Assembly: GCF_040822065.1 (NCBI RefSeq)
Contig: NZ_CP162005.1
Span: forward strand, 372,001-436,000
Origin: Pedobacter sp. WC2423
GTDB taxonomy: Bacteria; Bacteroidota; Bacteroidia; Sphingobacteriales; Sphingobacteriaceae
Length of the DNA: 64,000 nt
Direction of reading: 5' to 3'
Of the stretch, positions 16,855 through 26,366 are shown piece after piece (within the stretch, counting starts at the first letter, position 1; each line of letters begins with the position of its first letter). A model generated the notes under the pieces. That model saw nothing but the letters and a program-made list of their open reading frames with translations. It did no database searches and was not told where the DNA came from. Made by a program: the position numbers and the translations under genes.

Positions 16855-18144
16855 ATGAAAAAAACGATCTCAATAATCGCTATGGCCACGCTTTGCCTTT
16901 TTTTAAGCGTACAGGCTCAGATTCAGGTAACGAAACCAACTTATAAACCTGTTAAAATAGGGGATAGAATCCCTGATGTAACATTGACTAATATTTATAA
17001 TTATAAGACTACAAAAACTAATCTTTCTGATTTTAAGGCTAAACTGATTATTCTTGATTTCTGGGCAACATGGTGTACGTCCTGTTTGGTTAATTTCCCG
17101 AAAATAGAAAAACTGCAAAAGAATTATGGGGGAGAGGTTCAGTTCATTAAAGTAGCTTATCAGCCAAAAGAAGAGGTATTACCTTTTCTTGAGAAATTCT
17201 ATAAGGGTAAGCCGTCAGTCATCCCAGTAGTTACTAATGATATAATACTGGATCAATTATTTCCCCATATCTATCTTCCTCATTATGTATGGCTGGATCA
17301 GGCAGGCAATGTGGTAGCAACAACCACTAGTGATCAGATCACCATAGAAAATATTGATCGGTTTTTAAGTAGCGATAGTATTGGAGATATGCGTTTAAAA
17401 GTAGACCTGGATGATGCTGAACCGCTTTTTATTAACAATGAACTTTTAAAAAATAATGAGTTAAAACATTATTCTGTTTTTTTGAAAGGTTTGTATGATG
17501 GTCTTGGCTCAGGGGTCAATGAGCAATTTAATAAAGCTGGTAAACTAACAGGTTTAAATATTACCAATATGGCCCTTTTGAGTATGTATGAACAAGTAGC
17601 ATCAGGTTTATTTAAACAGCGGGGTAAAACCTATAGTAAAACCAGGAGCCTGATACTGGTTAAAGATCCTGCATTGATTGCGCATAAAAGTGGAGCAGGC
17701 CCTAATGGATTTTACACATATGCTGGTAATGCACCTGAGTTGAAAGATACGTTAGTATATCAACATGTTTTTGATGAGCTGAACCGATATTCTGATTACC
17801 GTGGAAGTATAGAAAAAATAAAAGTAAAATGCCTGGTATTGAGGCGGACAAGTAAAGTTGATAAAATGAAGACCAAAGGTGGTACTCCAAAAAGTCAACG
17901 GTTTACAGATCCAGATGCTAAACTGATCAACTATCCATTAACCATCCTGCTGCTGCGTATCAGTGAACTCCCCTTTATCAATATGCCTTTAATTGACGAA
18001 ACAGGATATAAAGAACCTGTAGATATCCAGGTTCTTAAAAGGGATGATCTGACCGCTTTACGACAATCATTAAAGGCTTATGATCTGGAATTGATAGCAG
18101 GAATAAGGGAATTAGATATGTTCGTACTCAGGGATAAAGATTAG
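16855..18144 (+). CDS. TlpA-like thioredoxin-domain protein, exported
   Basis: The 429-residue protein has a signal peptide (IIAMATLCLFLSVQAQ) and a TlpA/ResA-type thioredoxin domain at ~residues 30-170 with active site WATWCTSC (Cys74, Cys77) and IILDFWATWC. The remaining ~250 residues are a Bacteroidota-specific extension without a recognised motif. It would work in the periplasm as a thiol-disulfide reductase. It starts the operon that continues with SusC- and SusD-like genes (10-base gap), an arrangement common in Pedobacter; the redox enzyme may act on proteins or peptides taken up by the pair. Confidence 0.85.
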   Translation: MKKTISIIAMATLCLFLSVQAQIQVTKPTYKPVKIGDRIPDVTLTNIYNYKTTKTNLSDFKAKLIILDFWATWCTSCLVNFPKIEKLQKNYGGEVQFIKVAYQPKEEVLPFLEKFYKGKPSVIPVVTNDIILDQLFPHIYLPHYVWLDQAGNVVATTTSDQITIENIDRFLSSDSIGDMRLKVDLDDAEPLFINNELLKNNELKHYSVFLKGLYDGLGSGVNEQFNKAGKLTGLNITNMALLSMYEQVASGLFKQRGKTYSKTRSLILVKDPALIAHKSGAGPNGFYTYAGNAPELKDTLVYQHVFDELNRYSDYRGSIEKIKVKCLVLRRTSKVDKMKTKGGTPKSQRFTDPDAKLINYPLTILLLRISELPFINMPLIDETGYKEPVDIQVLKRDDLTALRQSLKAYDLELIAGIRELDMFVLRDKD

Positions 18145-18154
18145 AAGAAAGAAA

Positions 18155-21100
18155 ATGAAGTACTTAATTATAACATTAGCATTACTTATTTTTGCTTTAA
18201 ACGGTAATGCCCAGCATAAAATTACAGGAAGAGTTGTTTCTGATAAGGATAAAAAACCTTTAGCCGGGGTAACTATCAAAATAGCCGAAAAAAACATAAC
18301 TATACATACCAGCAGTGATGGTTCTTTCCATCTGATATTGAAATCTGTAACGGATACGCTTGAATTTTCTCATCTGGGTTATAGAAAAAAAAGAGTAGTT
18401 GTCAGCGCTGGTAATGAAGAGGTTTTTCTGATTAAATTAGAAGTTCAGGAACAGATTTTGCAAGAAATCAATATAGTTTCGTCTGGTTACCAGAAACTAC
18501 CCAAAGAAAGATCCACAGGATCTTTTAATTATATAGGGCAGAAAACATTTAACCAGCAGGTGGGGGCTACTGTATTGTCGAGATTAGAGGCAGTAGCGAA
18601 TGGAATATTTGCAGACAGGAGTACGCTCGGTGGTGCTGGTAGTCTTATTGTAAGAGGATTAAGCACAATTAAAGGACCGAAAGCTGCATTAATTGTCCTG
18701 GATAATTTTCCTTATGAGGGAAACCTGGATAACCTGAATCCTAATGATATTGAAAATATAACAGTGCTGAAGGATGCAGCAGCTACCTCGATATGGGGAG
18801 CCCGCGCTGGTAATGGTGTAATTGTAATTACTACAAAAACAGGAAGATTTAACCAGCCTTTAACTATTGATTTTAATGTAAATAGTACAATAATCAGTAA
18901 ACCTGATTTGAGCTATCTGAAACAGATATCTTCTGCTGATTTTATAGGGATTGAAGAATTCCTGTATAGCAAGGGAAAGTATACGGATGATATCAGTTCA
19001 ATCTACAGGCCAGGGCTTACACCGGTAGTTGAACTATTAATAAGGAAAGATAGAGGAGAACTGTCAGAAGAAGCTTATAACCTTAAAAAAACAGCCTTAA
19101 GCTCTATTGATATAAGGGATCAATATGCTCAGCATATTTACAAGCAAGGTTTAAATCAGCAATATGCTTTGAATATTAAAGGTGGGTCAGCGAATAATGC
19201 ATGGAGCATTTCTACGGGGTACGATCATAATTCTTCGGTATTGGACGTGAAGTACAACAGGTTCTCTATGCGTTTTCAAAATATATTTAAACCTGTTAAA
19301 AATTTAGAAATATCAACGAGTGCGTTTTATACACAAAGTAAAAGTAGTTCTGGTAGACCGGCGTATGGGGAAATCAGGTCTGGATCAGACCTGTTCCCTT
19401 ATGCGCGTTTCGCGGATGAACAGGGAAATCCATTAGCTATAATGAAAAGTAATCGGGTAGGTTATCTCGATACCGCTGGTAACGGACGGTTAATGGACTG
19501 GAAATACTATCCGCTGGATGACTATAAGCATGTCGTAAATACGGTATCAATAAGTGATATACTAATTAATGCTGGTGCAAATTATAAGCTGATTAAAGGG
19601 TTATACGCAGATGTAAAATATCAGTATGAGCGCCAGCAAACTGGTGGTAACAACTTGAGCGACTTAAATAGTTATTTTGCCAGGGATTTAGTCAATACCT
19701 ATACGCAGTTTGCTGAGGAAAATAAAATAATTTACAACGTGCCCAAAGGAGGCATACTCGATCAGTCTAATGTTGTTTTACAGGCTCATAACTTAAGAGG
19801 GCAGCTGAACTATAGTGGACAATGGGGCAAGCATCAGGTGAGTGCTATTGCCGGTGGTGAACTGAGAAATTCCAGAACTATTTCAGATCAAAACAGAACA
19901 TATGGGTATGATCAATTATTGAATTACGTAAATGTCGATTATTTGACTCCATTTCCAGAATTTATTGGCGGAAACTTAAGCTATATCACCGATAACAGAA
20001 ACCTCGAAGAGAATGTGAATCGTTTCGTCTCTGTTTATGCAAATGCCTCCTATACTTACAATGGAAAATATACTTTTTCCATGAGTGGAAGGAGTGATGC
20101 TTCTAACCTTTTTGGGGTGAAGACCAATGCAAGATGGAATCCGCTGTGGTCTGCTGGTAGTTCATGGGAACTGAGCAGGGAAAAGTTTTATCAATTTGGA
20201 TCCATACCTTATTTAAGATTTCGAACCACTTATGGGATTAGTGGAAATGTAGATCCTGCGATGAGTGCAGTGACAACAATTAGCTATAATGGTAATTCTG
20301 ACTATACTCCGTCACCATATGCTGGATTTAGTAATTTCAGCAATCCTGATTTAACCTGGGAGCGTTCTGCAATGTTGAATCTTGGTTTGGACTTTACATT
20401 AAAGGGTAGCAGGGTGAGTGGAAGTGTTGAATATTTTAACAAGCGTGGTACTAATCTTTTTGGCGACGCCCAACTTGATTATACTGGTGGTGTAGGTCCT
20501 TCTATTTTGAAAAATGCGGCCAGTACAAGAGGCTATGGCTTTGATGTAGAATTGAACAGTATTAATCTTAAAGTGGGCAATTTTAGCTGGATAAGTAATT
20601 GGAATGCAAATTTTTATAAGGAAGAAGTTATTGCATATTATTTACCAAAGCAACCTGTCTCTGCTTATGTAAATGCCAGTCCAAGGATTTCAGGATTATC
20701 TGGTAAGCCTGTTTTTGCCGTGTTTTCTTATAAATGGGCGGGACTTGATCCTTTAAATGGTAACCCAAGAGGGTATGTAAATGGTGAAGTAAGTAGTAAT
20801 TACAACTTGCTGACCGGAACTACTGTAAAATTGGATGATTTGATTTATCATGGCTCTGCTTTACCAACTTTTTATGGTTCTTTAGGTAATACTTTCTCTT
20901 ATAAAGGACTTAGTTTAACTGTTAGGTTTACTTATAAACTTGGTTATTATTTCAGAAAGTCTTCTGTGAATTATGGGAGTTTATTTGAGCAAAATAATGG
21001 TCATTCAGATTATGCCCTTAGATGGCAACAGCCTGGTGATGAGTCGAAAACCAATGTTCCTGCTATTGTTTATCCAAATAATAGTTTCAGGGATGTTTTT

Positions 21101-21352
21101 TATGCTGGTTCACAGGTTTTAGTAGATAGAGGTGATCATATTAGGTTACAATATGTGAATTTTTCTTATGAGCTTGACCGGGAGAAAGTGAAATTTCTTC
21201 CTTTTAAGAGTCTGTCAATTTATATCAATGCGGCTAATCTTGGTCTGATCTGGACGGCTAATAAAGATCATATTGATCCTGATTATCAGGGTAGGAATGT
21301 ACTTAAACCTTCAAAAACTTTTTCATTGGGAATCAGGGCCAACTTAAATTAA
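18155..21352 (+). CDS. SusC/RagA-like TonB-linked outer membrane transporter
   Basis: The 1,065-residue protein is of normal SusC length. After the signal peptide (ITLALLIFALNGNAQ) comes a carboxypeptidase-D-like domain (KITGRVVSDKDKKPLAGVTIKI, ~22-100), a plug domain (~115-230, with GAGSLIVRGLSTIKGPKAAL and LKDAAATSIWGARAGNGVIVITT, the SusC family signature) and a beta-barrel to the C-terminus (SLGIRANLN). It imports oligomeric substrates through the outer membrane using TonB energy and pairs with the SusD-like lipoprotein eight bases downstream. The absence of glycosidases or an anti-sigma/sigma pair nearby argues against a classic polysaccharide locus; the substrate could be a peptide or other ligand. 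Confidence 0.95.
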   Translation: MKYLIITLALLIFALNGNAQHKITGRVVSDKDKKPLAGVTIKIAEKNITIHTSSDGSFHLILKSVTDTLEFSHLGYRKKRVVVSAGNEEVFLIKLEVQEQILQEINIVSSGYQKLPKERSTGSFNYIGQKTFNQQVGATVLSRLEAVANGIFADRSTLGGAGSLIVRGLSTIKGPKAALIVLDNFPYEGNLDNLNPNDIENITVLKDAAATSIWGARAGNGVIVITTKTGRFNQPLTIDFNVNSTIISKPDLSYLKQISSADFIGIEEFLYSKGKYTDDISSIYRPGLTPVVELLIRKDRGELSEEAYNLKKTALSSIDIRDQYAQHIYKQGLNQQYALNIKGGSANNAWSISTGYDHNSSVLDVKYNRFSMRFQNIFKPVKNLEISTSAFYTQSKSSSGRPAYGEIRSGSDLFPYARFADEQGNPLAIMKSNRVGYLDTAGNGRLMDWKYYPLDDYKHVVNTVSISDILINAGANYKLIKGLYADVKYQYERQQTGGNNLSDLNSYFARDLVNTYTQFAEENKIIYNVPKGGILDQSNVVLQAHNLRGQLNYSGQWGKHQVSAIAGGELRNSRTISDQNRTYGYDQLLNYVNVDYLTPFPEFIGGNLSYITDNRNLEENVNRFVSVYANASYTYNGKYTFSMSGRSDASNLFGVKTNARWNPLWSAGSSWELSREKFYQFGSIPYLRFRTTYGISGNVDPAMSAVTTISYNGNSDYTPSPYAGFSNFSNPDLTWERSAMLNLGLDFTLKGSRVSGSVEYFNKRGTNLFGDAQLDYTGGVGPSILKNAASTRGYGFDVELNSINLKVGNFSWISNWNANFYKEEVIAYYLPKQPVSAYVNASPRISGLSGKPVFAVFSYKWAGLDPLNGNPRGYVNGEVSSNYNLLTGTTVKLDDLIYHGSALPTFYGSLGNTFSYKGLSLTVRFTYKLGYYFRKSSVNYGSLFEQNNGHSDYALRWQQPGDESKTNVPAIVYPNNSFRDVFYAGSQVLVDRGDHIRLQYVNFSYELDREKVKFLPFKSLSIYINAANLGLIWTANKDHIDPDYQGRNVLKPSKTFSLGIRANLN

Positions 21353-21359
21353 ATAGATA

Positions 21360-22733
21360 ATGTATAGATTATATAAAAATATAATGGCTCTTCTATTGAT
21401 TAGCTGTTTGATCTGCCTTTTAGGGTGTGAAAAATTTCTGGATGAAAAAACGAATAAAAAACTGGCAATCCCTACCACTTTAGCTGACTTCCAGGCACTG
21501 TTGGATAACCCGTCAAGGATAAATTATTCTTCTCCGGTAAGTGGAGAAATAAGTTCGGATGATTATTACCTGACTGATACAAAATGGAATGGTTTGGCCT
21601 CTGTGCAAAATCGAAGAATGTATGTTTGGGAGAAGGATAATCTATTTGCCAGCAGCTTTAATGACTGGTCAAGTGTTTATAGTGCGATTTATATCGACAA
21701 TACTGTTTTGCAAGGCATAGATGGGGTACCCAGATCCGGAACAAATGCTGTGGAGTGGGATAATGTGAAGGGCCAGGCGCTATATGGCCGTGGAAATAGT
21801 TATTTGGAAGGTATAATAATTTGGGGAATTGCTTATGATGAGGCAACAGCAGGATCGGATCTAGGACTTCCTTTACGGTTAAACACGGTTTTTAGTGAAA
21901 AAACTAAAAGAGCTAGTGTACGACAAACTTATGAACTGGTTATTCAGGATCTGAAAGCTTCTATAGCTTTACTACCTGTAACACCTTTATCTAAATTCAG
22001 ACCTTCAAAGCCTGCGGCTTATGGATTATTGTCAAGGGCTTATTTATCAATGCGTGATTATGAGAACGCGTATAAATATGCTGATTCCTGTTTGTATTTA
22101 AGAAAAGATATACTGGATTTTAATACACTTTCATTTACTGTAAATTTTCCTTTCAATGTAGATAATAACACAGAGGCTATATACTATAAGTCAATGAGTA
22201 CACCACCTATTATATCCGGTGTATCGCCCATGGTAGTACCAAAGAGTTATGACAGTTTTGATTTAGCCGATTTAAGAAAACAAGTGTTTTTTAAAAAGAA
22301 TCCGGATAATAGTTATCGCTTTAAAGGAAGCTATGGCGGAAGTTATGGGCCTTTTAGTGGTGTTGCTACTAATGAAATGTTCTTAATTAAGGCTGAATGT
22401 TTGGCCAGAAAGGATCAGATTAATGAGAGTATGGTGGTATTGAATGGGCTATTAGTTAAGCGCTGGGATAAAAATAAGGTTTTTGTTCCTTATAGTGCTG
22501 GAAGTTCTGCTGAGGCACTGGATATTGTTTTGAAAGAGCGGAGAAAGGAGTTAATGATGAGAGGACTGAGGTGGATGGATATAAAAAGGCTGAATAAAGA
22601 AGGGGCAAATATTATCCTCACCCGGACTTTGAATAATAAGGTTTATGAGTTGTTACCAAATGATTTGAGATATGCCTTGCCAATTCCGGAAGACATAATT
22701 AGTTTATCAGGTATGGAGCAGAATAAGAGATAG
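21360..22733 (+). CDS. SusD/RagB-like outer membrane lipoprotein
   Basis: This 457-residue lipoprotein has the lipobox LLGC near residue 23 (ICLLGCEKFLDEKTN) and the SusD fold: N-terminal TPR helices (~50-200), RASVRQTYELVIQDLKASIALLP, and the C-terminal RRKELMMRGLRWMDIKRLNKEG signature followed by YALPIPEDIISLSGMEQN. It acts as the surface lid of the SusC transporter that precedes it by eight bases. It ends the operon at a stem-loop. Confidence 0.95.
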   Translation: MYRLYKNIMALLLISCLICLLGCEKFLDEKTNKKLAIPTTLADFQALLDNPSRINYSSPVSGEISSDDYYLTDTKWNGLASVQNRRMYVWEKDNLFASSFNDWSSVYSAIYIDNTVLQGIDGVPRSGTNAVEWDNVKGQALYGRGNSYLEGIIIWGIAYDEATAGSDLGLPLRLNTVFSEKTKRASVRQTYELVIQDLKASIALLPVTPLSKFRPSKPAAYGLLSRAYLSMRDYENAYKYADSCLYLRKDILDFNTLSFTVNFPFNVDNNTEAIYYKSMSTPPIISGVSPMVVPKSYDSFDLADLRKQVFFKKNPDNSYRFKGSYGGSYGPFSGVATNEMFLIKAECLARKDQINESMVVLNGLLVKRWDKNKVFVPYSAGSSAEALDIVLKERRKELMMRGLRWMDIKRLNKEGANIILTRTLNNKVYELLPNDLRYALPIPEDIISLSGMEQNKR

Positions 22734-22740
22734 ATTTTCA

Positions 22741-22781
22741 AAGTCCATAGATTGCTTTTAGGAAAGGCTTTCTATGGACTT
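22741..22781. terminator. Stem-loop after susD-like gene
   Basis: An 11-base perfect stem (AAGTCCATAGA with its complement) encloses an inner partial stem. It lies between the susD-like gene and the convergent DUF6520 gene. The T run is weak, so termination is probable but not certain. Confidence 0.6.
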
Positions 22782-22791
22782 AAATTATTGA

Positions 22792-23121
22792 TTATTTATT
22801 TTGTCTTCTGGACAATGAACTATTAATAATTTGGTCATCGGTATGATTAGTTAAATAATTTTCCAGAGTTTGGCCAGCTGGAACTTTAATTTTACAAGGG
22901 GTATTTTCTTGACCATTGCAGACGAACTTCTTCGAATTCAAGGTAGGGCCCCAGGCCCCAGCGACTCCCATTTCACTATTATCTTGTCCATTAAAATAGT
23001 AAAAAGTGTCAAACCGATTCGGATTTGCACTTTTAAAAGCGCTCTGTGTAAATATTAATCCACCTGCTATCACTACTACTGTTAATCCGAATGTATTTAC
23101 ATTCTTAAAGAATTTATTCAT
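22792..23121 (-). CDS. DUF6520-family small exported protein
   Basis: From the second of two adjacent methionines (23121) the protein has about 109 residues, with an N-terminal signal/anchor (FGLTVVVIAGGLIFTQSAF) and two cysteines in the C-terminal half (VCNGQENTPCKIKVPAG). This pattern, a short Bacteroidota protein next to a MauE-like membrane protein and thioredoxin-like genes, fits the DUF6520 family, whose function is unknown. It converges on the SusCD operon and lies downstream of the MauE-like gene on the minus strand with a gap of 186 bases. The family call is from resemblance of layout and motif. Confidence 0.6.
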   Translation of the reverse strand: MNKFFKNVNTFGLTVVVIAGGLIFTQSAFKSANPNRFDTFYYFNGQDNSEMGVAGAWGPTLNSKKFVCNGQENTPCKIKVPAGQTLENYLTNHTDDQIINSSLSRRQNK

Positions 23122-23306
23122 CATATAAATATTACGACAGCGCATTTATTTATAGTGTCCTGTCTTTATCACCGTTCAGAAACCTGGAAGCTCCATTCCT
23201 TCGGGCTAAATATTAATTCATCGTATGACAGCTGAGCTTGTTCGCTGTTCCTGATATTTCTTCAATTTTTGGCGGCTCTCCTTTCTTTTTGCAATTAAAC
23301 ATTCGG

Positions 23307-23741
23307 TTAATTAAGAATATGGCTATTGATGATCGGTGTTCTTTTCAGTAGAATTCCTGTTAAAGCCAGTAAAAGGAAAAAGATATTAAAAATCAGATGT
23401 ACGCTGTAACTCATGTATTTGAGGATGCCTCCACAACTGCATGGGATTCTGCCGAATACTCCTGTCATCGTAATCGCGATATAAATAGTAAATAAGGCGA
23501 GCAAAATAAAGGAAGCGTAAAATCCTGTTAACCTTAATGGTTTATAAAGTAACAGTGCTACAATAAGTAGCTCCAAAACAGGGATCGCCCATACCAGAAT
23601 CAATGCAACAGATTCAGGGAATACCTGGTTTAGCATTTCTGATTTGCTCCGGGTAAAGTCGGTCAACTTACTCAAAGCCGCATAACAGAATAACAGGGCA
23701 ATTGCAGTCGCAATTCCTTGCAATATGATTTCTTTTCTCAT
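23307..23741 (-). CDS. MauE/DoxX-like membrane protein
   Basis: The 144-residue protein has four membrane helices (IATAIALLFCYAALSKL, VALILVWAIPVLELLIVALLL, TGFYASFILLALFTIYIAIT, LIFNIFFLLLALTGILL). The loop GRIPCSCGGILKYMS holds the CxCGG motif typical of MauE-like proteins, which are linked to disulfide formation in partner proteins. It lies 5' of the DUF6520 gene on the same strand, whose product contains two cysteines, and close to a TlpA-type protein, so a small periplasmic redox set is plausible. Confidence 0.8.
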   Translation of the reverse strand: MRKEIILQGIATAIALLFCYAALSKLTDFTRSKSEMLNQVFPESVALILVWAIPVLELLIVALLLYKPLRLTGFYASFILLALFTIYIAITMTGVFGRIPCSCGGILKYMSYSVHLIFNIFFLLLALTGILLKRTPIINSHILN

Positions 23742-23870
23742 CCTGACTGATCTCCTTTTGGAATATAGATTAAATGTCGGGAGGATTGAATCGTATTATG
23801 ATTGCTTTTTATTGAATTCGCATACACCAAATATTACATTCGTAATTGTCATTTGGTGAGTTGAAAATTG

Positions 23871-24455
23871 TCAATTGTCTTTTCTAAACCTTGATAAAGA
23901 ATTAGGACTAATCCCTAAAAAGTACGCAATATCTTTCATTTTGGCATTGTTAAACAGTGAGGGATGGGCTTTGAACAATTGGAGATACTTCTGCTTACCG
24001 CTCAGATGTAGTCTGTTGGCCTGGTATTCTTGTCTCACAGCATCATAGTGATCTCTGATTCTTCTAAAAAGGAAGTCCGTTTCTTTTTCCAATCGTAAAT
24101 AATCTTCCACATTCACATACACTAAATGACTGTCTTCTAAAAGCTCAATAGAACTTGGTGCAGCGGCCTCGCTAAAAAAACCTGGAATGGTATAAAGTAA
24201 ATCTCCACTAAAGGAGAACCATAGGGTTTGTTCCTGAACCTCAGCATTTTTATCTTCTTTAAATTCCCTTGCCGAGCCATCAAAGATGAACCATAATTTC
24301 TTTTGAATCTCTCTCTGGTAAAGAATCCGGGTTCCTTTTTTGCAAAAATCTTCAAATACCATATCCATCAGCATCACTTTGGCCACAGCAGAAACCGTCA
24401 TTAATTTTTCTAACAATGGAATTAGCTGCTGAAATATGTGGGGACTTACGGCCAT
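23871..24455 (-). CDS. Crp/Fnr-family regulator
   Basis: The 194-residue protein has the cyclic-nucleotide-binding-like beta-barrel (GTRILYQREIQKKLWFIFDGSAREF..., ~residues 35-120) and a C-terminal helix-turn-helix (MKDIAYFLGISPNSLSRFRKDN, ~172-193). As in other Bacteroidota relatives, cAMP-binding residues are not evident. It is the first gene on the minus strand upstream of the MauE/DUF6520 pair (gap 130 bases) and could regulate them; this is inferred from position only. Confidence 0.8.
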   Translation of the reverse strand: MAVSPHIFQQLIPLLEKLMTVSAVAKVMLMDMVFEDFCKKGTRILYQREIQKKLWFIFDGSAREFKEDKNAEVQEQTLWFSFSGDLLYTIPGFFSEAAAPSSIELLEDSHLVYVNVEDYLRLEKETDFLFRRIRDHYDAVRQEYQANRLHLSGKQKYLQLFKAHPSLFNNAKMKDIAYFLGISPNSLSRFRKDN

Positions 24456-25041
24456 TATCTTTCTTTAGTACATACAATAGGACTAATCGTGAAGTTTAAG
24501 ATCCAGCCACAGTAACAGGAGAGGGAGATGAGCGCTTCAGGTAGTTATTTACTAATATAACTATTTATTGTTAAATTTAATATTTGTGTTAATAAGTTTA
24601 TTTTTTTAATTTTATATTGAATATAGATTTTATTTAAATTAGTTTCATTCTTTCGTTGTCAATCTGAGTTTCAATGCTGTACTCATAATCCTTTATTTTT
24701 TTAAATTATACTCATCCGGCTCGCATTTATTGGCGGATTAAACCAATATTCATTAAGAATCTTCTGAAAAAACAACATCTTTTTTAACGCTGACCAGGTT
24801 CCCGGATCAAGGTTAATCTCTTCCAGTTTATATTTCTTTTTCCCGTCAAGTCCTTTTAATCTGATCGGTTCTTTACTAAGCTTAACCTGCTTTAATTTGC
24901 TAACAATTTTGCTGCTTCAAATTTATTATAAAGGTACAAAGCCTTGTAGAATAGCGGTCAGATTTCGCGGAAAGTTAAAAGCATTGATTGTATATCTAAT
25001 TATTGTATATATTTACGTAAACATTTACGTAAATATATACA
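24456..25041. other. Gene-poor region with a glycosidase relic and a promoter/operator
   Basis: Apart from the remnant at 24701-24916 and the inverted repeat at 25002-25043, this AT-rich 586-base stretch shows no gene. The part next to the Crp-type regulator (24456-24660) should contain that gene's promoter. Confidence 0.5.
24701..24916 (-). pseudogene. Probable C-terminal remnant of a GH36 alpha-galactosidase
   Basis: Read on the minus strand, 71 codons are open without a start, ending at TAA 24701-24703. The stretch contains IRLKGLDGKKKYKLEEINL, which resembles the C-terminal beta-sandwich of family 36 alpha-galactosidases (LxGLDPxKxYxxxEINL), and further on YWFNPPINASRMS, like the end of such enzymes. 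The rest of the gene is absent, so this is a relic. The identification is from memory of the family pattern and is moderate. Confidence 0.42.
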
Positions 25042-25043
25042 AT
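25002..25043. promoter_or_regulatory. Large perfect inverted repeat, probable MarR operator
   Basis: Two 20-base arms match perfectly around a CA spacer. Each arm contains the palindrome TTTACGTAAA (25012-25021 and 25024-25033), so the region is both a direct repeat of a 10-base palindrome and one large dyad. Its right arm runs into the ATG of the MarR gene (25042). This is the expected form of an autoregulatory site that would block both transcription and ribosome access. Confidence 0.75.
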
Positions 25044-25542
25044 GATAGCAAACATTATTAATGAATCAGGCTCTTTTGCCATTGGTACCAGACTGCGCAG
25101 ATTGTATGAATCACTGACCAATGATATGACCCTGATATATCAGGAGCAAGGCTTACCGCTGGAAACAAAAGATTTTATTCTTTATTATTTAGTGAGTAAA
25201 CGCAGCAGTATTAGTATCTCAGAGATTGCAAAAGAACTGAACCTTACTCATCCTGCGGTGATTCATATTGCAAAGAGTTTAGAAAAAACAGGGTACATCG
25301 AATCTGAAAAATCTGTTAATGACAGCAGGAAACGTCTCTTGAAACTAACAAGAAAAGGACAGAAAGACTTGGCCAGGTACAGGGTACTCTGGGAAGATAT
25401 TATGGGGCTAAACCAGCAGATATTTGAGCAGGAAGTACAGCTTTTACAGAGTATTCAAAAGCTGGAAGAAATGCTGAAAGAACGTACTTACTATCAAAGA
25501 TATCATGGTTTACAAGCTTCAAAAAAACTGGTTAAATATTAA
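25042..25542 (+). CDS. MarR-family transcriptional regulator
   Basis: The 166-residue protein has the MarR winged helix at ~50-120: ISISEIAKELNLTHPAVIHIAKSLEKTGYIESEKSVNDSRKRLLKLTRKG, with the DSRKR wing typical of the family, flanked by dimerisation helices. MarR dimers usually repress an adjacent operon until a small ligand binds. The start codon overlaps the end of a 42-base inverted repeat, and the acetyltransferase gene begins 10 bases after its stop, so an autoregulated two-gene operon is likely. Confidence 0.9.
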   Translation: MIANIINESGSFAIGTRLRRLYESLTNDMTLIYQEQGLPLETKDFILYYLVSKRSSISISEIAKELNLTHPAVIHIAKSLEKTGYIESEKSVNDSRKRLLKLTRKGQKDLARYRVLWEDIMGLNQQIFEQEVQLLQSIQKLEEMLKERTYYQRYHGLQASKKLVKY

Positions 25543-25552
25543 AATCTAATCT

Positions 25553-26248
25553 ATGATGCACAAAGACTGGTCTCTATTGGACAACCCCATATGGAATGCG
25601 CTGAATACAGCTCATGAGGATTTTTCATCTGGTAATCGGGTAATTAAAAGATATAATGAGGACACTATTCCTTTTATGGGAATGGCCAGTCCGGATGGTG
25701 AATTGTTAAGACAAATCGCACCATATTTTAAAGCGAATGAAGAAGTCTTTTTAAAAGATGAACTGGACTTCATCCCGCAAGGGTGGGAGTTGCTGAACAA
25801 ATTAAACTGTTTACAGATGATCTATGTACCTGCGTTGAGTACAGAGGTTCATAGCAATGGAATAGTTAAACTTTCCGGATTAGATACCGGCGAGTTATCA
25901 AAACTGATCAATTTAGTACAGCCTGGTTTTTTTAAAGAAAAAACTTCTTCGCTGGGAGATTACTACGGAATTAAGAAAGATGGTAAACTAGTTGCTGCGG
26001 CCGGAGAAAGATTTAATTTAAACGGTTTTACTGAATTAAGCGCAGTCTGCACGCATCCTGATTATACTGGTAATGGATATGCGCAACGGTTATTGCATGT
26101 ATTATGCAACAAAAACTTAACACAGGGAAGTACTCCCTTTTTGCATGTTGTGGACACGAATATAAGGGCCATTCAGCTCTATGAGCATCTGAACTTTGAA
26201 ACCAGGATAAATTTTCCGCTGATCAAATTGAAATATCTGGGTATATAA
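25553..26248 (+). CDS. GNAT-family N-acetyltransferase
   Basis: The 231-residue protein carries a C-terminal GNAT domain of the FR47 type (~residues 135-231): YYGIKKDGKLVAAAGERF, then ELSAVCTHPDYTGNGYAQRLLHVL, where the acetyl-CoA loop (Q/R-x-x-G-x-G/A) reads YTGNGYAQR, and a terminal YEHLNFETR motif. The N-terminal ~130 residues have no recognised domain but are common in Bacteroidota homologues. It would use acetyl-CoA on an unknown amine. It is in the MarR operon, which suggests a detoxification role. Confidence 0.85.
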   Translation: MMHKDWSLLDNPIWNALNTAHEDFSSGNRVIKRYNEDTIPFMGMASPDGELLRQIAPYFKANEEVFLKDELDFIPQGWELLNKLNCLQMIYVPALSTEVHSNGIVKLSGLDTGELSKLINLVQPGFFKEKTSSLGDYYGIKKDGKLVAAAGERFNLNGFTELSAVCTHPDYTGNGYAQRLLHVLCNKNLTQGSTPFLHVVDTNIRAIQLYEHLNFETRINFPLIKLKYLGI

Positions 26249-26366
26249 TTAACAGAAGCAGGGCTATTAAACAGGTCATATAATGGGAATCATCCTTATA
26301 CCTTGAATGCTAACGGATTGTTGCTGTTAAACTTTAATACACCAGATACGATTAATATCAAATAAG

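Noticed and set aside
26249..26365. A 34-codon open extension of the acetyltransferase frame
   Set aside because: It begins after the stop codon and has no start codon near or family resemblance; stop read-through is not supported.
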